64,000 nucleotides of DNA from Oceanobacillus sp. FSL K6-2867 (GTDB taxonomy: Bacteria > Bacillota > Bacilli > Bacillales > Amphibacillaceae), in NCBI RefSeq assembly GCF_037963145.1, contig NZ_CP150144.1, forward strand, positions 124,001 through 188,000, given 5' to 3'. Made by a program: the position numbers and the translations under genes. Positions 17,698 through 28,423 of the stretch are shown here, in pieces (the stretch's first letter is position 1; every line of letters starts with the position of its first letter). The notes beneath the pieces are model-generated. The model saw only the letters and a list, made by a program, of their open reading frames with translations, had not been told where the DNA came from and did no database searches.

Positions 17698-18545
17698 AAA
17701 CCGGCTGGCTCATCTATAAAATGGAAGATGCAAATCAAAATACCTCCTATATTGACTGGTTCATTGAAGAGGCACAATTGCAGGACTTATCTCTAAAGCT
17801 TATTAGACGAGAAGATCTGACGATTGGAATTATACAAAACCAACAGCAGGTCCTGCTTAATAATAGGCCTGTTGAACTTCCTGAATTTGCTATTGTGAGA
17901 ACAATTGAACCATTATTAAATCTGCATTTAGAGACACTGGGAGTTGCTGTTTTTAACTCTTCTGCTATTGCTAGTATTTGTAATAATAAGGCACTGACAC
18001 ATCATTATATCCAGCAGCTTGGCTTACCAATGGTCGATACAATTTACAGTAAAAAGGTATTGATGTCGGATAGTCCGCCACTCAACTACCCAATTATAGT
18101 AAAGGAAGTAAGTGGCAGAGGCGGTAAGCAGGTTTATTTTATAACGAACGAAAAAGATTGGCATACTTGCCAAAATACAATCCAGGGAAATATCATCTTG
18201 CAATCAGCAGATGTTCAGCTTGGAAAAGATCTTCGGGTGTTTGTTGTAGGAAAAAAAATTATCGGTGCAGCCTTAAGAGAGAGTTCAACTGATTTTCGTG
18301 CAAATTTCACTCTGGGCGGTCATGCCCGGCTTTATACACCCCATGATTCTGAGTTGAAAACGATCTATAAAATTATCGATCACTTTGATTTTGGTATGGT
18401 CGGGATTGATTTTTTAATTGGATCTGACGGAGCGCTCTTATTCAATGAAATTGAGGATGTTGTCGGCTCCAGAACGTTAAGTGCTTGCAGTAATGTAAAT
18501 ATTCTTGAGGCATATATTGGGCATATAAAACAGCGCCTTACATAA
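17694..18545 (+). CDS. RimK-type ATP-grasp ligase, second of a tandem pair
   Basis: The 283-residue protein is a divergent paralogue of the gene before it and starts within its stop (ATGA), so the two should be co-translated. Landmarks: FNSSAIASICNNK (87-99), the Lys in PIIVKEVSGRGGKQV (137), KDLRVFVVG (178-186), DFRANFTLGG (200-209) and FNEIEDVVGSR (250-260). Compared with the first protein the metal-binding block is NEIED rather than CEINSN, which suggests a different substrate or a shared heteromeric enzyme. I do not recognise a specific named function. A strong terminator follows immediately. Confidence 0.78.
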   Translation: MKTGWLIYKMEDANQNTSYIDWFIEEAQLQDLSLKLIRREDLTIGIIQNQQQVLLNNRPVELPEFAIVRTIEPLLNLHLETLGVAVFNSSAIASICNNKALTHHYIQQLGLPMVDTIYSKKVLMSDSPPLNYPIIVKEVSGRGGKQVYFITNEKDWHTCQNTIQGNIILQSADVQLGKDLRVFVVGKKIIGAALRESSTDFRANFTLGGHARLYTPHDSELKTIYKIIDHFDFGMVGIDFLIGSDGALLFNEIEDVVGSRTLSACSNVNILEAYIGHIKQRLT

Positions 18546-18580
18546 AAAGCGGAAGTCCCAGCGTGGGACTTCCGCTTTTT
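18544..18580. terminator. Bidirectional terminator between ATP-grasp pair and valS
   Basis: A perfect 17-bp inverted repeat, AAAAAGCGGAAGTCCCA and its complement with a 3-base loop, is A-flanked and T-flanked. It serves both convergent genes. Confidence 0.93.
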
Positions 18581-18593
18581 ACATTTATGTTGC

Positions 18594-21239
18594 TTAGCCT
18601 TTTAACTCATCAAGCCTTGCTTTTACTTTTGCTTGTTTATCAAGATAATCTGATTCTTTTCGTTTTTCTTCTTCTACAACTGCTGCTGGTGCTTTGCTAA
18701 CAAACCCTTGGTTGGAAAGCTTCTTCTGAACACGTTCCACTTCTTTCGTCCACTTTGTATGCTCATTTTCTAATCGTTCGATTTCCTTATCAAAATCGAT
18801 CAGCCCTTCCAGCGGGAGGAAGATTTCTGCTCCAGTCACAACAGAAGTCATTGCTTTTTCTGGAATATCAAGGTTAACGGCAATTGTTAATTCGCTTGGA
18901 TTGCAGAAACGTTCTAAATAGTCACGGTTCCCTTCAAGCTCTTGCCGTATTGTTTCATTTTCTGCCTGAATAAGCATTTGAATTTGCTTCGACATCGGTG
19001 TATCTACTTCAGCACGGCTATTACGAACAGATTTGATAATAGATACAAGTCGCTTCATTTCAGCAGCAGCCGTTTCATCATGATACTTCTCCTCCACTTC
19101 CGGCCATTTAGCAACAGTAATGGAGTCCCCTTGATGTGGTAGCTGCTGCCAGATTTCTTCTGTAATAAATGGCATATATGGATGAAGCATACGCATCGTT
19201 TGATCGAGAACGTGAGCAAGAACAGATCTGGTTGTGTTTTTCTTTACTTCATCATCACCATATAACGGAAGTTTTGCCATTTCAATATACCAATCACACA
19301 GCTCATCCCAAATGAAGTTATATAAATGACGCCCCGCTTCACCAAACTCATATTTCGCCGTGTTTTTCGTTACATGATCAATCGTTTCATTTAAACGCGT
19401 TAAAATCCATTTATCTGCGAGCGTTAATTCTCCGGTTAAATCAATATCATCATAGGTAAAGCCTTCCATATTCATTAAGGAGAATCGAGAAGCATTCCAT
19501 ACTTTATTCGCAAAGTTCCACGTTGACTCTACTTTTTCCCAATGGAAACGTAAATCCTGACCAGGTGTCGATCCAGTTAATAAGAAATAACGTAATGAAT
19601 CAGCACCATACTTTTCGATAACATCCATTGGGTCAACCCCGTTGCCCAGTGACTTACTCATTTTCCGACCTTCTGCATCACGGATTAACCCATGAATGAG
19701 TACATCCTTAAACGGTTTCTCACCAGTAAATTCCTTTGATTGGAAAATCATCCGAGCTACCCAGAAGAAAATAATGTCATAGCCTGTTACAAGTACATCG
19801 GTTGGGAAGTAGCGTTTAAAGTCCTCGGATTTTTCATTCGGCCAGCCCATCGTTGAAAATGGCCATAATGCAGAGGAGAACCATGTATCCAATACATCTT
19901 CGTCCTGCTCCCAATTTTCAATGTCAGCCGGTGCCTCTTTTCCAACATATATTTCTTTTGTTTCTTTATGGTACCAAGCTGGAATGCGATGTCCCCACCA
20001 AAGCTGACGAGAAATACACCAATCACGGATATTTTCCATCCAGTTAAAGTACGTCCGCTCAAAGCGTTCTGGCACAAAGTTAACTTTACCTTCTTCATGT
20101 TGTAAATCCAGTGCCTCTTTAGCCAATGGTTCCATTTTAACAAACCATTGTGTTGACAAATATGGTTCAACAACTGCACCACTGCGCTCCGAATGCCCAA
20201 CTTGATGGGTATGGTCTTCAATTTCAAATAGAACGCCCTGTTCCTGCAAATCTTTCACAATTTGCTTACGGCACTCAAAACGATCCAACCCTTGATATTT
20301 ACCGGCGTTCTCATTCATGGATCCATCTTCATGCATAACGAGGACACGTTCTAGGTTATGACGGTTACCGATTTCAAAGTCATTCGGGTCATGAGCTGGT
20401 GTAATTTTAACCGCTCCTGAACCAAATTCCATATCCACATAATCGTCTGCAACAATTTCAATTTCACGACCAACTATTGGCAACACTACTTTTTTGCCGA
20501 TTAAATGCTTGTAACGCTCATCTTTCGGATGTACAGCAACTGCGGTGTCACCAAGCATCGTTTCTGGACGTGTTGTCGCAATTTCAATTGTTTCATCACT
20601 ATCTTTAATTGGATAACGCATATGATAAAACTTACCTTGAATCTCTTCATAAATTACTTCAATATCGGATAAGGCGGTCTTAGTTTGCGGATCCCAGTTA
20701 ATAATGTATTCGCCACGGTAAATAAGACCCTTTTCATACAATTTAATGAAAACTTCTTTTACCGCATCGGATAAACCTTCATCGAGCGTAAAACGCTCAC
20801 GTGAATAGTCCAGTGCAAGACCGAGCTTTTCCCATTGGGAACGAATAAAATCTGCATATTCTTCCTTCCACTCCCATGATTTTTCTAGAAACTTTTCGCG
20901 GCCTAATTCATAACGATTTGTTCCTTGCTCCTTTAATTTCGCTTCTACCTTGGCCTGGGTTGCAATACCTGCATGATCCATGCCGGGTAACCACAGCACA
21001 TCATAGCCCTGCATACGTTTCATTCGAGAAATGGTATCCTGCATCGTTGTATCCCATGCATGACCTAAATGTAGCTTACCAGTAACGTTTGGTGGTGGAA
21101 TAACAATCGAGAACGGCTCCTTATCTGGATCAGCCGTTGCTTCAAAATATTTTCCTTCCAACCAAAATTGATAACGACCTTTTTCCACTTCCTGCGGATT
21201 GTATTTTGATGGAAGGGACGTTTGTTCATTATTGCTCAT
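18594..21239 (-). CDS. valS: Valyl-tRNA synthetase
   Basis: It charges tRNA-Val with valine and edits mischarged threonine. Class I motifs: [16 protein letters not shown] (HIGH type) near residue 47 and [11 protein letters not shown] (KMSKS). The CP1 editing domain with [17 protein letters not shown], the anticodon-binding domain and the C-terminal coiled-coil arm with [15 protein letters not shown] are also present. The ATG at 21239 (881 residues) follows AGGAGG by 8 bases. The open frame extends 42 codons upstream into the T-box leader and that part is not coding. Confidence 0.97.
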   Translation of the reverse strand: MSNNEQTSLPSKYNPQEVEKGRYQFWLEGKYFEATADPDKEPFSIVIPPPNVTGKLHLGHAWDTTMQDTISRMKRMQGYDVLWLPGMDHAGIATQAKVEAKLKEQGTNRYELGREKFLEKSWEWKEEYADFIRSQWEKLGLALDYSRERFTLDEGLSDAVKEVFIKLYEKGLIYRGEYIINWDPQTKTALSDIEVIYEEIQGKFYHMRYPIKDSDETIEIATTRPETMLGDTAVAVHPKDERYKHLIGKKVVLPIVGREIEIVADDYVDMEFGSGAVKITPAHDPNDFEIGNRHNLERVLVMHEDGSMNENAGKYQGLDRFECRKQIVKDLQEQGVLFEIEDHTHQVGHSERSGAVVEPYLSTQWFVKMEPLAKEALDLQHEEGKVNFVPERFERTYFNWMENIRDWCISRQLWWGHRIPAWYHKETKEIYVGKEAPADIENWEQDEDVLDTWFSSALWPFSTMGWPNEKSEDFKRYFPTDVLVTGYDIIFFWVARMIFQSKEFTGEKPFKDVLIHGLIRDAEGRKMSKSLGNGVDPMDVIEKYGADSLRYFLLTGSTPGQDLRFHWEKVESTWNFANKVWNASRFSLMNMEGFTYDDIDLTGELTLADKWILTRLNETIDHVTKNTAKYEFGEAGRHLYNFIWDELCDWYIEMAKLPLYGDDEVKKNTTRSVLAHVLDQTMRMLHPYMPFITEEIWQQLPHQGDSITVAKWPEVEEKYHDETAAAEMKRLVSIIKSVRNSRAEVDTPMSKQIQMLIQAENETIRQELEGNRDYLERFCNPSELTIAVNLDIPEKAMTSVVTGAEIFLPLEGLIDFDKEIERLENEHTKWTKEVERVQKKLSNQGFVSKAPAAVVEEEKRKESDYLDKQAKVKARLDELKG

Positions 21240-21254
21240 CGTTTTACCTCCTAA

Positions 21255-21530
21255 TTTAAACAACCACTTAAAAACCAAAAAACCCTTTTCATCCTTAAAA
21301 TAAAGGACGAAAAGGGTTAGATTTCCGTGGTACCACCTTTGTTTGCAAACCAAAATTGTTTGCACACTTCATTAATTGATAACGGTCAATTACCGGCTCC
21401 TCCTACTTGAATTACTTTTCAAAGAAGCTGCATCAAGGGCGACCTTCCAAAACAACTACCTAGGAAATTTTCAGCTCATGATTTCCCTCTCTAAAAGCGT
21501 TTATTTTGTACTCTTCCCTATCATTGCGTT
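21255..21530 (-). ncRNA. T-box leader of valS
   Basis: On the minus strand the T-box core AAGGTGGTACCACGG lies at about 21338-21324. It is followed by the terminator hairpin AACCCTTTTCGTCC/GGATGAAAAGGGTT and a T6 run. Upstream are a stem I with AGAGAGG and the 5' GGGAAGAGTA part. A candidate GTC (Val) specifier lies at 21443-21441. Uncharged tRNA-Val would stabilise the antiterminator and allow valS expression. The specifier assignment is by eye. Confidence 0.9.
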
Positions 21531-21532
21531 TA

Positions 21533-21560
21533 ATTATAACTGCACATATTGTTATACCAA
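21533..21560 (-). promoter_or_regulatory. Promoter of the valS T-box transcript
   Basis: A perfect TATAAT (21538-21533) with TTGGTA (21560-21555) 16 bases upstream on the minus strand, directly before the T-box stem I. Confidence 0.6.
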
Positions 21561-21684
21561 TCATTTTATAGCTTCCACGTATTATCGTCAACTATTATTA
21601 TTGTTATTGCACCAATTTGGTGTATTTATACATAGTATAAAAATAAAGCGCAAAATGTGCTTAGAAAGAAAAGAGGTGTTCCCT

Positions 21685-21873
21685 GTGGCTAGATTTTATC
21701 GTTACAAACTCCCACCTTGGGCAAGACAATGCCTTTTTGTCTTCGAGAGAATTCTTTTACCAATCACGATATTCCAGTTGATTCGCACATTGTTAATTCC
21801 AACCACTTTTGATGTGCTTTTATTAGGCGTATTAATCGGGCTTTTTGTCGCCTTTTATTTAGAATGGATTTAA
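21685..21873 (+). CDS. Small hydrophobic membrane protein (62 aa)
   Basis: GTG 21685 lies about 7 bases after AGAGGTG. The 62-residue product has a basic N-terminus (ARFYRYKLPPWARQ) and two predicted membrane segments, about residues 23-40 and 44-60. The frame upstream of the GTG overlaps the T-box region and is not credible as protein. It ends tail to tail with ysxE, with overlapping stop regions. I do not recognise the family. Confidence 0.6.
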   Translation: MARFYRYKLPPWARQCLFVFERILLPITIFQLIRTLLIPTTFDVLLLGVLIGLFVAFYLEWI

Positions 21874-22877
21874 TTTGACAGGTCATCAAAATTTATTACC
21901 TCATATTCTTCCTTTATAAAATCTGTCCATTTTAATGCAAAAATAAGCTTGCGATATTGTTTCTGCAGTGCACTGACTTGGGAAGTCAGTGGCTTTTCTT
22001 TTGGGTTTTGCACATATTCTCGGATGGTTGTCATGTATGCGGCAGGATTAAGTAAATAAATTGACAATAGTTTCATGTCAAACTGCTCAAGGTCATATTT
22101 TCGTTTATATGCTTTAAAACCTTTCATTATTAATTCATCTGGTTGATCGTATTCACCAGTTAGCTGATGGAAGTAGTTTGTCAAATCCACTGCGACATGG
22201 TTATAACGTCCCTTCTCCCAATTAATAACATGATTGTTCAATATATGGTCCAGTGCGAGATTACCATGGCAAAGAGAAAGGTTCCAAGTCAATTCTTCTT
22301 CCGACTGATCAAGAAATTCACTAATTTCACCATTTATCCGATTTAACGCAATTTCCATATCTCGATAATGCGTACACACCTGCAATTCAAATGGAGACAT
22401 ATAGGCTTGCTGTTCAAAACGGAGCACATAAGAATATAATTCATTGGGAAGCTGCTCGCAGAATGTTTGGTATGTATGGAAGTTTTTATTTAATGCAGAT
22501 TTTGTAATCTGTTGACTTTGCTTTGTTGTTTCATGAATGCGCGCCAAAATTCCCATCGTTCTATCGATTCTATTTTCATTACTCGATCGGGGAGCGAATA
22601 TTAACCAAGGACTGAGATAATAGATGGAATTATCTATCCTTTCATATAACTTGCCATCATTGGTTAAATATACGGGGACAATTTCTGAGAGGTTTTTCTC
22701 ATTTGCGATATAGTAAACATGCTCCCATGCTGCGATATCTTCTTGTTTCAATGTGCTTTTTTTCAGTGCATAATCTCGCCGGCCGTCTTTAATATGAAAG
22801 AGACGGTCGGTGACTTTTTCAATTTCAATTGGATAAATTCGATACGCCTGCAATATCTCTTTCACTGCTTCCATCAT
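21870..22877 (-). CDS. ysxE: Spore coat protein YsxE, kinase-like fold
   Basis: YsxE belongs to the CotS/YutH-like group of coat proteins that have a choline-kinase-like (APH) fold and usually lack convincing kinase activity. The 335-residue protein has a PaaY-like N-lobe. The motif LCHGNLALDHIL (about residues 203-214) corresponds to the catalytic loop, with Asp replaced by Asn, and VAVDLTNY to the metal-binding region. It lies 62 bases after spoVID, the same order as in B. subtilis, where YsxE is a SafA/SpoVID-associated coat protein. Confidence 0.88.
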   Translation of the reverse strand: MMEAVKEILQAYRIYPIEIEKVTDRLFHIKDGRRDYALKKSTLKQEDIAAWEHVYYIANEKNLSEIVPVYLTNDGKLYERIDNSIYYLSPWLIFAPRSSNENRIDRTMGILARIHETTKQSQQITKSALNKNFHTYQTFCEQLPNELYSYVLRFEQQAYMSPFELQVCTHYRDMEIALNRINGEISEFLDQSEEELTWNLSLCHGNLALDHILNNHVINWEKGRYNHVAVDLTNYFHQLTGEYDQPDELIMKGFKAYKRKYDLEQFDMKLLSIYLLNPAAYMTTIREYVQNPKEKPLTSQVSALQKQYRKLIFALKWTDFIKEEYEVINFDDLSN

Positions 22878-22939
22878 TTATCACCACCTACTAAAAGAGA
22901 TACCCCCTTTTTTCAGTGCGTGGAAGGGGGTAATGTTAA

Positions 22940-24118
22940 CTATTTATTCACCGGTATATACAGCAGCTGTCCTTCACGGACCTCAAAGTCATCTTCAAGC
23001 TCGTTCTGCTTAATTAATTGTAACGGACTTACAGAAAATCGTGCAGCAATTGTTTCGATGGTATCTTGATTTTGAACAATACAGAGCCTCATTTTCGTAA
23101 ACTGCTCCTCTTTTGCTTCTCTGAAAATATCCGATAATAAACTTGCATCTTCGGGCACTCGTTCTTCATAGCTTTCAGCTTCACTGACATCTGATGCAAC
23201 AACATCATCTTCCGCATCCAGCTCCTCTACTTCTTGTGATTCAGCATCAGATGACTCTGTTTCTTCCTCTGATAATTGATTGAAAAACTCTGCCAATGTT
23301 TGTGATTTCTTTTTCCACCGATCTGGATCTTCCTCTTCGTGTTCTTGCTCCGCTTCTTCTGATCTAACCTCCACAATGCTATCTGCTTTTTCTATCGATT
23401 CTATTTCTTTTATTTCTTCTATATATTCTGCCGAAACAGAACTCTGCTCTCTTTCTTCTGCTTCTATTTCTTCTTTTTCCGTCGCCTTCTGTTCATCTAT
23501 TGGCCCTGCATCAAGTTCTGGTTCTGTCAAATCAGTAACGGTCAATTCATCTTCTTGCGATTTTCTTAATTCAAATTCAAATGTATCCACTTCGGAGTTA
23601 GAAAGATCCTCAACTGCTGCGTCCATTTCTGTTTCTTTTGTTTCTTCTGGCTCCACACCCTTCATTTCTTGCCGAGGTTGTTCTGCCTCACTATTAATCC
23701 CGTGAATTTCAATGGTTGCATACAATTTCAAATGACTTGGTTCTGGCATTTCATAATCAAAGGAATCGACATGTACTGTAACTTCATTTAAGTCCGTTAC
23801 ACGATAGGGCGGTACAGAAATCTCTACTGGGAATCGATGCGAAAAAGCAGCTAATCCTTCCTCATCGATTACTTTTTCTACATAACGTTTCGCTTGGAAG
23901 TCTTCAAAATCCAGTGATCTTTCAGCTTGCCCAGTCTCTACTTTCTCATATTCTCCTTGCAGCTCAATATTTCCGCGAATTGAAATATATTCTTCATAGG
24001 GCTGAATGGATATTTCAGGTTCTAATGCTATTCCTCTTAACTCTGCAACTTCCTGTCCCTTTTCAAAATAGAGTGATTCCTCTAAATCAAAAGTGAATGC
24101 TTTGGAATCGCTTGCCAA
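22940..24118 (-). CDS. spoVID: Spore coat morphogenetic protein SpoVID
   Basis: SpoVID is needed for the coat to encase the forespore and binds SafA. The N-terminal domain (residues about 1-165) contains FDLEESLYFEKGQEV and YISIRGNIELQGEY, typical of SpoVID. A long Glu-rich, very acidic linker follows. A C-terminal LysM domain (about residues 345-392) carries MRLCIVQNQDTIETIAARF and ends LLYIPVNK. TTG 24118 is chosen: AGAGGAGGG lies 7-8 bases upstream and homologues start just before the conserved FDLEES segment. The ATG-type start at 24193 has no ribosome site. Confidence 0.93.
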   Translation of the reverse strand: MASDSKAFTFDLEESLYFEKGQEVAELRGIALEPEISIQPYEEYISIRGNIELQGEYEKVETGQAERSLDFEDFQAKRYVEKVIDEEGLAAFSHRFPVEISVPPYRVTDLNEVTVHVDSFDYEMPEPSHLKLYATIEIHGINSEAEQPRQEMKGVEPEETKETEMDAAVEDLSNSEVDTFEFELRKSQEDELTVTDLTEPELDAGPIDEQKATEKEEIEAEEREQSSVSAEYIEEIKEIESIEKADSIVEVRSEEAEQEHEEEDPDRWKKKSQTLAEFFNQLSEEETESSDAESQEVEELDAEDDVVASDVSEAESYEERVPEDASLLSDIFREAKEEQFTKMRLCIVQNQDTIETIAARFSVSPLQLIKQNELEDDFEVREGQLLYIPVNK

Positions 24119-24291
24119 ATGAATTCCCTCCTCTTTAGAAAACTTGACATTCATTAATAGCTTATGCGAATGTCTTCGCTTGCACTTTTGCAAAAAAGGA
24201 AAGTTTTTTTACTCTCTTTTCTGCCAACATATAACCAATATGCCGATATGTCTTTATAATCTATATGAATCCACTGAAAGAGATATGCATT

Positions 24292-24353
24292 AAAAAAAGC
24301 TATTCCAATAAGAAACAATCCTCATAATATGGATGCCTTTATTGGAATAGCTT
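24292..24353 (-). terminator. Terminator of the hemAXCDBL operon
   Basis: AAGCTATTCCAATAA and its perfect complement form a 15-bp stem with a 27-base loop, followed on the minus strand by a T7 run, about 60 bases past hemL. It separates hem from spoVID. Confidence 0.9.
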
Positions 24354-24412
24354 GCAGATTTATCAAAGCATACAGTTTCGTCCAGCCTGTACGTCACTAT
24401 CTTTTTTTGTGT

Positions 24413-25702
24413 TTATTTTTCAATTTTAGAAAATGCTGTGCGAATTGCTTGGATTGTTTTTTCAATATCTTCATCGGTATGTGCAGTTGATAGGAATAAT
24501 CCTTCAAACTGTGATGGTGGCAGGAAAACCCCTTCTTCCATCATAGCACGATAATACTGGGCAAAGTAATCCAAGTTTGATTGTTGTGCTGTTTCAAAGT
24601 TAATAACTTCTTCGTTTGTAAAAAATACACCGAACATCGATCCCGCACGGTTAACATGCAAAGGAATATCGAACTCTGCTGCGGCTTGTTGGAAACCTTC
24701 TGCAAGTCGATCTATTTTCTTGCTTATTTCCTCATATGATTGCTCTGTCAATGCGAATAATGTTTCATAGCCTGCGGTCATTGCAAGTGGATTTCCTGAC
24801 AAGGTCCCTGCTTGATAGATGGAACCTGCAGGCGCAACACTTTGCATAATTTCACGCTTTCCACCATAAGCACCAACAGGTAGTCCGCCACCGATAACCT
24901 TACCAAGACAAGTCAGGTCTGGCGTAACATCAAAGTGCCCTTGTGCACAGTGGTAGCCAACACGGAATCCAGTCATCACTTCGTCAAAAATAAGAAGTGT
25001 ACCATTTTGCTCTGTGATTTGTCGCAAGTTTTGCAGAAAATCATTTTTAGGTGGTACAACACCCATATTCCCTGATACTGGCTCAACGATAACAGCAGCA
25101 ATTTCTTTCCCGTACTTCTCAAAAGCAAGTTTAACACTTTCTGCATCGTTATATGGTACCGTAATCGTATTTTGAGCAATGGATGCTGGAACCCCTGGGC
25201 TATCTGGCAACCCAAGTGTTGCAACGCCTGATCCAGCTTTAATTAATAAAGAATCCCCATGACCATGATAGTTACCTTCAAATTTGAGAATAATATTTCT
25301 GCCTGTATACCCTCTAGCAAGACGAATCGCGCTCATCGTTGCTTCCGTTCCTGAGTTTACCATTCGAACCATTTCAATTGAAGGAACACGGTCGATCACT
25401 AATTTTGCCAGTTTGTTTTCAAGCAATGTTGGCGCACCAAAGCTTGTCCCTTTTTCAGCGACTTCTTTCAGCTTTGTTACAACATGGTCGGCAGCATGGC
25501 CTAAAATTAATGGCCCCCAGCTTAACACATAATCTATATATTCATTTCCATCAATGTCATAAATTTTAGAGCCTTTGCCAGACTCCATGAACACTGGTGA
25601 CATACCAACAGACTTAAATGCACGGACAGGTGAGTTCACGCCTCCTGGCATTAGATCAACTGCTTCTTTATACGCATCTACCGAATGATTATACCTTACC
25701 AC
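24413..25702 (-). CDS. hemL: Glutamate-1-semialdehyde 2,1-aminomutase
   Basis: This PLP enzyme converts glutamate-1-semialdehyde to 5-aminolevulinate, the second step of C5 tetrapyrrole synthesis. PLP-fold markers: [34 protein letters not shown] and the catalytic Lys in [17 protein letters not shown]. The length of 429 is normal. The start is GTG 25702 with GGAGG 9 bases upstream. It is the last gene of the hem operon, 15 bases after hemB. Confidence 0.96.
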   Translation of the reverse strand: MVRYNHSVDAYKEAVDLMPGGVNSPVRAFKSVGMSPVFMESGKGSKIYDIDGNEYIDYVLSWGPLILGHAADHVVTKLKEVAEKGTSFGAPTLLENKLAKLVIDRVPSIEMVRMVNSGTEATMSAIRLARGYTGRNIILKFEGNYHGHGDSLLIKAGSGVATLGLPDSPGVPASIAQNTITVPYNDAESVKLAFEKYGKEIAAVIVEPVSGNMGVVPPKNDFLQNLRQITEQNGTLLIFDEVMTGFRVGYHCAQGHFDVTPDLTCLGKVIGGGLPVGAYGGKREIMQSVAPAGSIYQAGTLSGNPLAMTAGYETLFALTEQSYEEISKKIDRLAEGFQQAAAEFDIPLHVNRAGSMFGVFFTNEEVINFETAQQSNLDYFAQYYRAMMEEGVFLPPSQFEGLFLSTAHTDEDIEKTIQAIRTAFSKIEK

Positions 25703-25717
25703 TTTAATCCGCCTCCC

Positions 25718-26701
25718 CTATTTTTCTTCTCTTAACCATTTCGCCACGTCTTTTGCAAAATAAGTAATAATTAAATCGGCCCCAGCACGCTTCATGGATG
25801 TTAGCTTCTCCATTACCAATGCTTTCTCATCAATCCAGCCATTCTGAGCTGCTGCTTTAACCATCGAATATTCACCACTAACATTGTAAGCAACTACTGG
25901 CAAATTAAAATTATCGCGAACTTCGCGCACAATATCCAAGTATGACATAGCTGGTTTTACAATTAGGAAGTCCGCGCCTTCCGCCACATCAGATTCCGCT
26001 TCACGAAGTGCTTCCATTCTGTTTGCCGGATCCATTTGATACGTTTTTCGATCACCAAATTGTGGTGTACTGTCTGCCGCATCACGGAAAGGACCATAGT
26101 AAGCTGAAGCATATTTGACAGCATAGGACATAATTGGAATGTGTGAATAGCCTGCCTCATCAAGCGCCTGGCGAATAACAGTAACAAACCCATCCATCAT
26201 ATTGGAAGGTGCAATAATGTCTGCTCCTGCTTCTGCCTGTGAAACAGCTGTCTTTGCTAGAAGCTTTAAGGATTCATCATTGTCAACGTCATGATTATGG
26301 ATTACACCGCAATGACCATGTGATGTATATTCACAAAGACATGTATCTGCAACGACGAGTAATTCTGGAAATTCCTTTTTAACAAGCCTTGTCGCCTGCT
26401 GAATGATACCATCTTCAGCAAAAGCCCCCGTACCTATTTCATCTTTCTCTGAAATAACACCAAATAAAATTATCGAACGTATACCAAGTTCATATACTTC
26501 TTTTACCTCATCAAGCAACAAATCAAAAGAAAACTGATAAACTCCAGGCATGGAAGGAACTTCGCTTTTTATATTGTCACCCTCAATTACAAAAATCGGA
26601 TAAATAAAATCTTCTGTTCTTAGGTGATGTTCGCGCACCATCAAGCGCATAGCATTTGAAGAGCGCAAGCGCCGATGACGTTTAAAATTAAGTTGTGACA
26701 T
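25718..26701 (-). CDS. hemB: Porphobilinogen synthase (ALA dehydratase)
   Basis: It condenses two 5-aminolevulinates to porphobilinogen. The zinc-binding Cys cluster [14 protein letters not shown] and Schiff-base lysines in [18 protein letters not shown] and [13 protein letters not shown] are present. The length of 327 fits. It starts 6 bases after the hemD stop with AAAGGA upstream of the ATG. Confidence 0.96.
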   Translation of the reverse strand: MSQLNFKRHRRLRSSNAMRLMVREHHLRTEDFIYPIFVIEGDNIKSEVPSMPGVYQFSFDLLLDEVKEVYELGIRSIILFGVISEKDEIGTGAFAEDGIIQQATRLVKKEFPELLVVADTCLCEYTSHGHCGVIHNHDVDNDESLKLLAKTAVSQAEAGADIIAPSNMMDGFVTVIRQALDEAGYSHIPIMSYAVKYASAYYGPFRDAADSTPQFGDRKTYQMDPANRMEALREAESDVAEGADFLIVKPAMSYLDIVREVRDNFNLPVVAYNVSGEYSMVKAAAQNGWIDEKALVMEKLTSMKRAGADLIITYFAKDVAKWLREEK

Positions 26702-26707
26702 TGTAAT

Positions 26708-27463
26708 CTATCCTTTCTTTATGTAGTTACATATCGTTTCCAGCATGGCTTCAATCGTAAATTCCTCAGGTGGTTTTAATGATTGAATTCCAAACTCTAA
26801 TGCACGCTGTTCTGTTGTTGTCCCAATACAAACATAGTTTTTTTCGGGTATCCTATCAACAATTTCGACAAACGCTTCAACTGTTGAAGGGCTTGTGAAG
26901 GTGACAAAATCGATAATATCTTCTGCTAATAGCTCGTTTAATCGAGCTTTCATTGCATAATTATATCCTGTTTCATAAACTTCCAGCAAATCATGCGGCA
27001 CGTTGTGCTTTGTAAATTCGACTGGAAGTGTATCACGAGAAAGATTCCCTCTAATAAGCAACACTTTTCCTTCCTTAGGGAACTTCTGCAAAAACTCCTC
27101 TGCCATTGCCTCGGCATGATAGGTTGTCGGAATGAAATCTGCTTGATAGCCATATTTTTTTAATGCCTGATCTGTCTTATGACCTACAACTGCTAAACGA
27201 TGTTCCTGCAGCTGTTTCATATGATACTTTTTTGCTAGACTAAAAAAGCAATGAACTCCATTTGCACTTGTGAAAAAAATCCACTTGTAATCACCGACTT
27301 TGGAAAAAATAGACTTCGATGCATTTGTATCTTTACATGAAATTGCAAGCAAAGGAACTTCAACAGGTATGCCACCAAGCTCTTTCACCTTTTTTGAGAA
27401 TTCTTTTGCTTGGCTTGCTTCTCTCGTTATTAGAATTTTGCTTTCATGTAAGGACTCTTCCAT
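26708..27463 (-). CDS. hemD: Uroporphyrinogen-III synthase
   Basis: It closes and inverts ring D of hydroxymethylbilane to give uroporphyrinogen III. The 251-residue sequence has the weakly conserved bilobal HemD pattern, including ITREASQAKEF, WIFFTSANGV, VVGHKTDQAL, LLIRGNLSRDTLP and FVTFTSPSTVEAF. The family is poorly conserved, so the operon position (its ATG shares an A with the hemC stop, TAATG) adds weight. Confidence 0.92.
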   Translation of the reverse strand: MEESLHESKILITREASQAKEFSKKVKELGGIPVEVPLLAISCKDTNASKSIFSKVGDYKWIFFTSANGVHCFFSLAKKYHMKQLQEHRLAVVGHKTDQALKKYGYQADFIPTTYHAEAMAEEFLQKFPKEGKVLLIRGNLSRDTLPVEFTKHNVPHDLLEVYETGYNYAMKARLNELLAEDIIDFVTFTSPSTVEAFVEIVDRIPEKNYVCIGTTTEQRALEFGIQSLKPPEEFTIEAMLETICNYIKKG

Positions 27464-28395
27464 TACTTGTCAAGCTCCTCTTTTACGCGATTTACAATTT
27501 CCTTCGCGCCTTGGCTAATTAAAGCGTCGGCTGCTTCTTTACCGACAGCTTGCGGATCTGTTCCTCGCACCGTTTCTTTTAAAATCGTTTTACCGTCTGG
27601 CGTTCCTACAAGGGCAGTTAAGACAACCTCATCTTCTTCAAGATAGGCATAGCCCCCAATAGGTACTTGACAGCCACCTTCTAATAAATGCAGGAACGTT
27701 CGTTCAGCAGTGACCGTTCGAGTTGTCAAATCATCATTGATTGCTTGCAGAATTTCCTGAATCTCTTTATCATCTGCTCGACTTTCGATTGCAAGTGCAC
27801 CTTGTCCAACAGCTGGAACAACGATTTCTGGGTCAAGGTATTCTGTAATTAACGTTTCACTTAATCCAACACGCTTCAATCCTGATACAGCAAGAATAAT
27901 CGCATCATAATCTTCTTCATGCAGTTTACGAAGCCTTGTTTCAATGTTGCCTCGAATCCACTTGATTGAAATATCTGGACGCTCTGCGAGTATTTGTGCT
28001 GCGCGTCTTAAGCTGCTCGTACCTACAATTGCACCATTTGGCAGATCCTTTAGCTTCACATTGTTTTTAGAGATAAATGCATCACGGTGGTCCTCTCTAA
28101 CCGGTATCGATGAAATAATTAGCCCTTCAGGGAGCTCTGATGGCATGTCTTTCATACTGTGCACTGCCAAATCAATTTCTTTATCATACATAGCCTGCTC
28201 GATCTCTTTAACAAAAAGACCTTTTCCACCTACTTTGGATAATGTCACATCAAGAATTCGATCACCTTTTGTAACAATTTCCTTGATTTCGAATTCATTT
28301 TCGACACCAGCTGCCTTCAGCTGTTCAATCACCCACTTTGTCTGTGTTAAAGCTAAATTACTTTTTCTTGAACCAACGATAATTTTCCGCATCAC
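27463..28395 (-). CDS. hemC: Porphobilinogen deaminase (hydroxymethylbilane synthase)
   Basis: It polymerises four porphobilinogens into hydroxymethylbilane using a dipyrromethane cofactor. Motifs: [49 protein letters not shown] and the cofactor-binding Cys in [15 protein letters not shown] 28395 follows AGGAGG by 7 bases; the adjacent ATG 28392 is also possible. Confidence 0.96.
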   Translation of the reverse strand: MMRKIIVGSRKSNLALTQTKWVIEQLKAAGVENEFEIKEIVTKGDRILDVTLSKVGGKGLFVKEIEQAMYDKEIDLAVHSMKDMPSELPEGLIISSIPVREDHRDAFISKNNVKLKDLPNGAIVGTSSLRRAAQILAERPDISIKWIRGNIETRLRKLHEEDYDAIILAVSGLKRVGLSETLITEYLDPEIVVPAVGQGALAIESRADDKEIQEILQAINDDLTTRTVTAERTFLHLLEGGCQVPIGGYAYLEEDEVVLTALVGTPDGKTILKETVRGTDPQAVGKEAADALISQGAKEIVNRVKEELDK

Positions 28396-28423
28396 CTGCG
28401 TACCTCCTTTATGTTGCTGCTTC

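Noticed and set aside
23280..23705. 141-codon Ser-rich plus-strand frame
   Set aside because: Ser/Cys richness is just the complement of the Glu-rich linker in spoVID.
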